From Protoeuglena noctilucae (lineage: Eukaryota; Chlorophyta; Pedinophyceae; Marsupiomonadales; Marsupiomonadaceae): a stretch of 64,000 bases of DNA. Positions 58,201 through 64,000 of this stretch are shown here, in pieces. Numbering within the stretch: the first letter of the stretch is position 1; each line of letters begins with the position of its first letter. The notes below the pieces were generated by a model. It made no database searches. It was not told the DNA's origin and saw only the letters and a list, made by a program, of their open reading frames with translations. A program made the translations under genes and the position numbers. The stretch spans positions 1,173,398 to 1,237,397 of the forward strand of contig OY253675.1 in assembly GCA_958009085.1 (NCBI GenBank), read 5' to 3'.

Positions 58201-61200
58201 ATATGGCAGGATCAAGCTGACCCTCACCCTCACCCTCGCCTCCACAGCGAGGTCCGCCTTCTGTGGCCGCGGTGCCCCGGTGCTGGTGGTGGTGGACGGC
58301 CTGGACGCGGCACCCATGCATGCGGTGGCCGGGGAGAGGGGGCGGCTGGCGGCCGAAATGGCGTCCCTGGCGCAGCGGCTGCCGCGTCGGCTGCGGGTCG
58401 TGGCCACCGTCGCAGATCACGATGCGTGCGCGGCTGCCAGGGACGCCTTCGACGCCCCGACCGTCACTCTTCGCCCAGGTACGGTCACCTCACCTGCACG
58501 TGCGCTGGCCTGGGCGGCTAGTAAGCCTCGCCCGCAGTGGGCGTAACTGCTGCTGCGTCTGCCTGTCTCGCAGTGTCTCGCCGCCGTATGGCAGAGGTCG
58601 TGGTGCTGACACGCCTGGGCATGGCAGAGGCGGGGGAGGGGGGGGAAGCGCAGGTGGGCACGTGGCGAGGGAGCAAGATGCGAGGCACGGGTCTTGACAT
58701 CGCGAAGCACTACCCTGCTCTTGTACGCAGAGGAGGAGGCGTGGCGGGGGCTGCTGGCCTGCAGAGGCGCAGCGAGACGAGGGGGGCTGTGGGGTCCCAA
58801 GGCGAGAGAGGGGGACGGTGGCCACATCGGGCCAGCCGCATAGGAACGGTGGTCATCTAATCATTCATCCCTCCCCTCTTGCCGCAGCGTTCACCCCGCG
58901 TGGCACGCCCTGCCCCCCCGTGTGGCTGTGGAGCGCCTGGTGGTGGCCAGCGGTGGGTGCCCGGGGGGAGGGGCACTGCTGGCCGAGGATCCAAGCACTG
59001 CCCTCGCCATGGCTGCGGAGGGGGGCGCTGTAGTGTCAGGGCCCGAGGCGCTGGCTGCGGTGGGGCGGGAGGCAGCGCGTCGCCTGTGGGTGGCCCTGGC
59101 AGGGGAGGGGGAGGGTGTGGATGATGATGCGTCGCAGGGGGCGTGGGAGGCCGTGAGCGCGGGGTTGGACAGCGAGGGACGGGGCGGGGGCGCGTGTGGT
59201 GCGCTGGGGTGGGTCATGAGACGGTGCGTTGGGGCGGAGTGCTGCAGCGATGCGATGGGCTGGCGGAGATGCCGGTTGCGCTGGGCTGCTGCTGATGTAT
59301 GGCTGCCTCCACTTTCCCAGGTCCAGAGGACGGCCTGGGACGCTCGATGCCCCGACGCTGGGACGTGATGCGCGGGGGTGGGAGCGCGTGGCGAGGCGGG
59401 GGCGGAGAGGGGGTGGGCCAGTTGGGGAGGTGGGTGGCGCGGAAAAAGCGGCGCAGTTGCGGGAACGCAGCGAGTCATGTGAACCGCGCCTGCCTCTGAC
59501 GCTGGGGATGGCCCCGCCCTGGATGCAGAGCGTGGGTGCCAAGGCAGCCACCAACGCAGGTGCCGCCTCGCTGCCACGGTGGGGTTGGCGCGTGGGAAGG
59601 GCAGAGAGGCGTCCGCGTCCAAGCCTGGCCTCATCTCCCGGCGCGGATGCCACCCCCGCGTGGCATCGGTACCTGATGGGCGCGTCGGTGCCATGGGGCG
59701 CGCTGAGGGAGGAGATGGGGGACGCCGCAGACCTACTGCTGGCAGACGAGGTGAGGAGTTGGAGCATGACACGGGGTGATGACAGCAACAGAGCAGAGCG
59801 CAGCCTTACACTGGCCCTCCCCGCCCTCGCAGCTCCTCCGCCTGTGCACGGCGGTGGCTCAGCGTCCCAGCTCCACCCCCTGCCCCCTCGTGTCCGCCCA
59901 CGCCGCCCTCCTCTCCGCGCGACTCCGCTTCCTCGACACCCCCTCGCGCCATGCAGCCACGCTCGCCCTCCTCCCCCTCCTCGTCACAGCACGGGACCCC
60001 CTGCGACCCTCGGACGTCGCAGAAATGGCCGACGCAGACAGCGGCAGAGACGCGCGAGGGTGGAGGGACATGGCCATGCGACTCTCCCCCGCCGTGCACT
60101 GGGACGCCTGCGACGACACTCTGCGCATCGCCAGTCCCCAGGTGGGGCATGCGGACGATGGAGAGGGGCATGCGTCGTGTCGCTCTCTCCTCTCAGCGCG
60201 CTTCCTGGCCCCTTCCGCAGTTCGCCACGTGGCTGGCGGAGCAGAGTGCGACTGCGCTCATGGAAGTCGCGGGCGGGGCAGGGGCAGGCAAGCCCCTGCC
60301 GGCCCTCACCCTCCGGCGCCTGGGCCATGCGGCGTGGTCGCAAGCGGCCCTGCGATGGCACGCCAGGGGACGCGAGGTCTTCCGGAAGCGCCCACTCCTC
60401 CCCGGCCTCGTGCGCCGCGCATGGCCCCTGCCCCCCGTGCTTCTGCAGGAGGGCGCATGGCATGCCGCGCAGATTGTGCGGTGCGTGGTCGCGGCGGCCG
60501 CTGTGCTTGGCTTGCGCGACTCACCTGCGGCAGCCCCCACATGCACCATTCCGCACCTTCATCACAGCGACGGTCGCCTGCCCACCCTGGCAGACCTCAT
60601 CCCCCCTCTCGCGGATGTGCCGGTGAGGGACGCGGACGTCGCGGCGCTGCAACGCGCAGCGCAGGGCACAGCTGCGGCGCGGGTGATGCGCGCGCTGCGT
60701 GGGTGGGGCTGGGGGTGGGGGCAGGGCATCGCAGACGCAGCGCCAGGGGAGGGCGACACTGGGACGGGGGAGAGGCGGGGAGAGGGAAGCCCTGAGGGGC
60801 GTGCACCCCCTGCAAAGGGAAAGGCGTCAAACGCACCTGCTGCAGCCGACTCCGCCCCTGCGGCTGGTGTGCCCGATCGCAGCTCCTCACCCTCGCCACG
60901 GTGGACGGGGCACAGGGACAGCGACGCGGACGAGGGGCTGCCGTCCTTGTCCTACGGCGAAGGCGCTGCTGGGGGAAAGCGCGGGTCGGCAGAGTACACG
61001 GCGACGGGCAGGGACTGGGGGCAGCTGCCCGCGGTGGTGAGCATGCGTGGCTGCGGGTGAGTCGCAGGCGGATGCAACGATGCCCAACCATCCAGCTGCC
61101 CCGTTCCGCCCCAGGCCCGCCTGCTTTTCAAAGACCTCCCCCGGCTGCGGCACGCGGTGCGCCAGGCAGCCGCCCTCTGCCGCAGCACCCTGCAGCTGGC

Positions 61201-63737
61201 CGCGGCACTCGAGGCGCACGAGGGGCCGGCGCACCTGGACGGGGCAGGCGATGCGCTGACGGCGGCGCTGGAGCAGGCGCGGGCGGCGGAGGCGCTGGCG
61301 GAGGGGTGCGCGAGGTGACCGCGGCTCTGATGCTTGGGCGCGGGGTGGCAGCAACGGTGGCCCAGCGCCATGCTGTGCCCCTGCAACGGGCAGCCGGCCC
61401 TTCCTCGCGCACAGGCAGTCGCGGATGGACCGAGCTGCGGTCGAGTCGACTGCCGCTGCCCTGGCCAGCACCTCCTCTCCCCAAGCGATGCGGACGTACG
61501 CGGCCCAGGCGGCGCGGTCTGCCCTTGCTGCAGACCTGGCCGGGGCACTGGCAGCCGCAGCCAAAGACATCCGCAGCGAGAGTGAGGATGCTGCAGTCTG
61601 TCGGGGAAACGCGCCCCGCTTGTGCCACGCGACCTGCGCTGCAGTGTGTGACCTTCGCCCGCCCCCGCAGTGGCGCCCGTGCGTGCGGTCGTGGCCCTGG
61701 CCTCGTCGGCCCTTCCCACAGCGCAGGCGTCCCCCGCCCGGCTGATGTGGGCCCTGGCCAACGCGCCACCCGGCAGCCTGGCAGCCGAGGACGCCCAGGC
61801 GCTCGCCTCTCTTGCAAAGGGCCGGCACGCTGCCCGCCGCACAGGCACGAGGAGTGCGCGATGTCGGGTCGCATGGATGCTCAATGGCTAACATGTATGC
61901 GACTTCCTGTCCCTTCCGCGCCTCCAGGCCACCACGGGTCAGACCGGCATCCGGACCTCCGTGCGTCGGTCACGGTCGCGGCCCTCCCACCTCCCCTGCC
62001 AGCCGCGTCGATGGGGCGCATCGGCGCAGACGCCGCGGCTCACGGGGGTGCGGAGGACCGCCTGGCCGCACGCACCCTCCAGTGCCAGGCCACCACCACA
62101 GGGCACCTGCTGGCCTGGGGAGGGAGGCACACGGGCGTGGAGGCGAGCGCGGGACGGGGTCGCATTCGGGGCTAAGCGCGTGCAGTCGCGCGCAACCACG
62201 CTGCCGTGTCTCTTCCCGCCTCGCAGGTCCTGGACGCCGACACGGGGGCGCGCATCGGCCACCTGGACCACGCCAGGCACGGACTGGGGCGCCCCTGGGG
62301 ATGCGCGCAGGTCCTGGACACGGGTGAGAGGCTGCGGGCTGTAATGTCCTGGTTCTCTGGTTGCGCGATGTGACCGCCCCCGTGATAGCGATGCAGCACC
62401 CCACGCCTCACCCCCCGCAGCCTTCTGCGCGACGTGGGGATGTGCGGGCCTGGTGTGCATCTGGGACATACCCTCCGCTGCCCTATGCCACACCGTCCCC
62501 GTCCCCAGCGCCCCTCTGCTTGGCGTGGCCTTCTCCCGGCCTCGCGTGCCAGCCCACGGGTCGGCGGGTGCGGCCAGTGGCGCCCAGACAGACTCGCCCG
62601 CTGCCAGCCGGGCGCCTGCAGAGTCGACCAGCGACGCGCGGTGGTGGAGCAAGCGCCAGGGGAAGAGGCGAGTGGGGCGATGGGCGGGGCGACGATCCTG
62701 CTGTTAGGATGGGTCGGGGCTAGGACGCCTATGTTGCTGCTTCCCGCAGGACGGACGGCGTAAAGCCGGGAGTGGCGCCAACCTCGCCGTCCACGGCCCC
62801 CCCGGCCAAGCGGTGGTCGACCACATGCGACGAGGGCCTCTCGTGCTTGGTGAGAGACGCGCGGGTGGCACGCTGTGCGGCACAGCCTTGCTGGCCATCT
62901 CACGCACGTATCCGGCTCGGGTGCTCAGGCGTGGGACGCCGGGGGCAGCGTGTGGAGTGTCCAGGTGGGGGCCGGCCGGGAGGCGCGGTCGCTGACGGGG
63001 CAACGGGCGACGTTCGTGGGGGCGAAGCCGCAGCCTGGTTGCGTCGTGGTGGGGTTCGAGGACGGGAGCTTGCAGGCGTGGCGGCCTGGGGACGCGGAGG
63101 CGTGGGCGGAGATGAGGGCGGCGTCGGGAGAGGCGAGGGGCACTGTGCGCTCTGCGGCATGGCATGGCTAGGAGAGGCACGCATAATCGAGCGCATGACT
63201 TTCATTCGCAGATGTTGCCCGTGGTCGGGGCGGCGCTGCTGCCTCGCGGCTCTGCGATGGGGAGGAAGCGGCAGGAGGCGGCTGGGCCGGCCCCCCGCCC
63301 CTTCCGGGAGGCGCTGTCGTGGCACGAGGACGGCAGCCTCGTCCTGTGGGTGCGTGGAGATTTGATAGGGTGCAGGCTAGCGCGGAGGCTGCGTCTGTGA
63401 GATGGCAGCCGTGCCCCTGACCTCCATCGCAGGACGCGGACGAGGGTCGCGTGGCGTCGCGGGGCAGGCAAGGGGAGGATCACGAGGGAGAGCGGTCCGC
63501 GGCAGTGATGGGGATCGCGAGCCTGCGAGCTGGCGGGGCGGAGACGGACGGCGCCCTCCGCAGGGGCGACACGTTCGTAACGTGGGACGGGGCGGGGACG
63601 CTGGCGCTGTGGGGGTGGCATGGCGCCGGGCTGGAGTCCACCCGCTCGCTGCGCATGCCCCTCGTAGACGGGGGGCGCGTGGCGGACGCGGTGGCTGCGG
63701 GGGACGGCAGGCGAGTGGCGGGCGTGTGTGATGGTGG
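55232..63737 (+). pseudogene. NACHT/STAND-like ATPase with WD-like C-terminus; in-frame stop, truncated by telomere
   Basis: Exons 55232-55362, 55447-55767, 55857-55974, 56062-56194, 56326-56500, 56585-56762, 56856-57079, 57176-57366, 57452-57750, 57892-58081, 58248-58478 and 58574-58653 join in phase. The N-terminus MGNTCGRTPSAW is a good N-myristoylation site with Cys-5 for palmitoylation. An Ala-rich helical region of ~650 residues precedes a P-loop VEGPAGSGKTVAA (57646-57684) and a Walker-B-like VLVVVDGLDAA (58280-58312), spaced as in NACHT/STAND ATPases. A TAA at 57640-57642 is in frame four codons before GPAGSGKT. Between 58.73 and 58.89 kb no splice combination keeps the better-looking frame. 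Further exons run to 63.7 kb; the last ~1.5 kb codes WD-like blades (CAGLVCIWDI, VGFEDGSLQAW, EDGSLVLWDADEG, GDTFVTWDGAGTLALWGW). The final blade is cut by telomeric repeats. The ligand and partner are unknown. Confidence 0.65.
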
Positions 63738-64000
63738 GTTAGGTAGGCAGGTTAGGGTTAGGTAGGGTTAGGGTAGTAGTTTTTTAGGGCTAGTTAGGGT
63801 TAGGTAGGTTTAGGGTTAGGGTTAGGGTTAGGGTTAGGGTTAGGGTTAGGGTTAGGGTTAGGGTTAGGGTTAGGGTTAGGGTTAGGGTTAGGGTTAGGGT
63901 TAGGGTTAGGGTTAGGGTTAGGGTTAGGGTTAGGGTTAGGGTTAGGGTTAGGGTTAGGGTTAGGGTTAGGGTTAGGGTTAGGGTTAGGGTTAGGGTTAGG
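63738..64000 (+). repeat. Telomere, (TTAGGG)n
   Basis: Degenerate TTAGGG-like units occupy about 63738-63810 and perfect TTAGGG hexamers run from about 63810 to the window end. The G-rich strand points rightwards, as expected for a right chromosome end. The repeat is the human-type hexamer, not the TTTAGGG of most plants or the TTTTAGGG of Chlamydomonas. Confidence 0.98.

Noticed and set aside
63810-64000. TTAGGG repeats as a sign of vertebrate contamination
   Set aside because: The whole window has algal features (plastid-targeted proteins, GC-rich short introns, flagellar genes), and the TTAGGG type is also used by some algae.

Overview
The window is a GC-rich, intron-dense eukaryotic nuclear sequence that runs into a chromosome end: an uninterrupted TTAGGG array fills the last ~190 bases. 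The features fit a flagellated alga with a primary (green-type) plastid. SufB is nuclear-encoded with a simple transit-like N-terminus rather than an ER signal. An FKBP and a small unknown protein carry thylakoid-lumen-type targeting. An outer-dynein-arm docking subunit and CFAP20 indicate motile cilia. One tRNA gene is circularly permuted, an arrangement known mainly from prasinophyte green algae and Cyanidiales. I infer a chlorophyte or prasinophyte-like green alga; I cannot name the species. All exon structures were built by hand from splice signals and reading-frame phase, so they are models.

Layout. 0.5-13.5 kb: a WD40 remnant, a dienelactone hydrolase, a lumenal FKBP-like protein, a HAD-type hydrolase, a GT64 exostosin-like glycosyltransferase, a protein of a mostly fungal family, a lumenal unknown, SufB and a twin-CX9C protein. 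13.6-22.7 kb: the folate gene ADC synthase and an almost perfect inverted duplication of its 5' two-thirds plus upstream DNA, centred on a 200-N gap, with a third decayed copy of its first exon further right. 22.7-24.6 kb: tRNA-Val, a permuted tRNA-Ser(UGA), and three copies of a ~95-110 bp repeat with box C/D-like ends. 24.6-28.5 kb: ODA1-like and CFAP20 genes head to head. 28.7-36.7 kb: two nucleolar ribosome-biogenesis genes, NOP9 and RRP8, head to head. 37-48 kb: two secreted FAS1 (fasciclin) proteins flanking frataxin, a glutaredoxin-fold protein and a JMJD5/KDM8-type JmjC protein. 48.2-54.6 kb: AAGAB/p34, a ROMO1/MGR2-like protein, pICln and SLU7. 55.2-63.7 kb: a large NACHT/STAND-like ATPase with a C-terminal WD-like region, carrying an in-frame stop beside its P-loop and cut off by the telomere.

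Two features run through the whole window. First, introns are short, and about one in five (roughly 23 of ~100 modelled) start with GC, nearly always as AG|GCRAG, instead of GT. Second, protein-coding genes are packed on both strands with gaps mostly under 1 kb. The genes are housekeeping functions in no operon-like order; the unusual parts are the palindrome, the permuted tRNA and the subtelomeric STAND gene.
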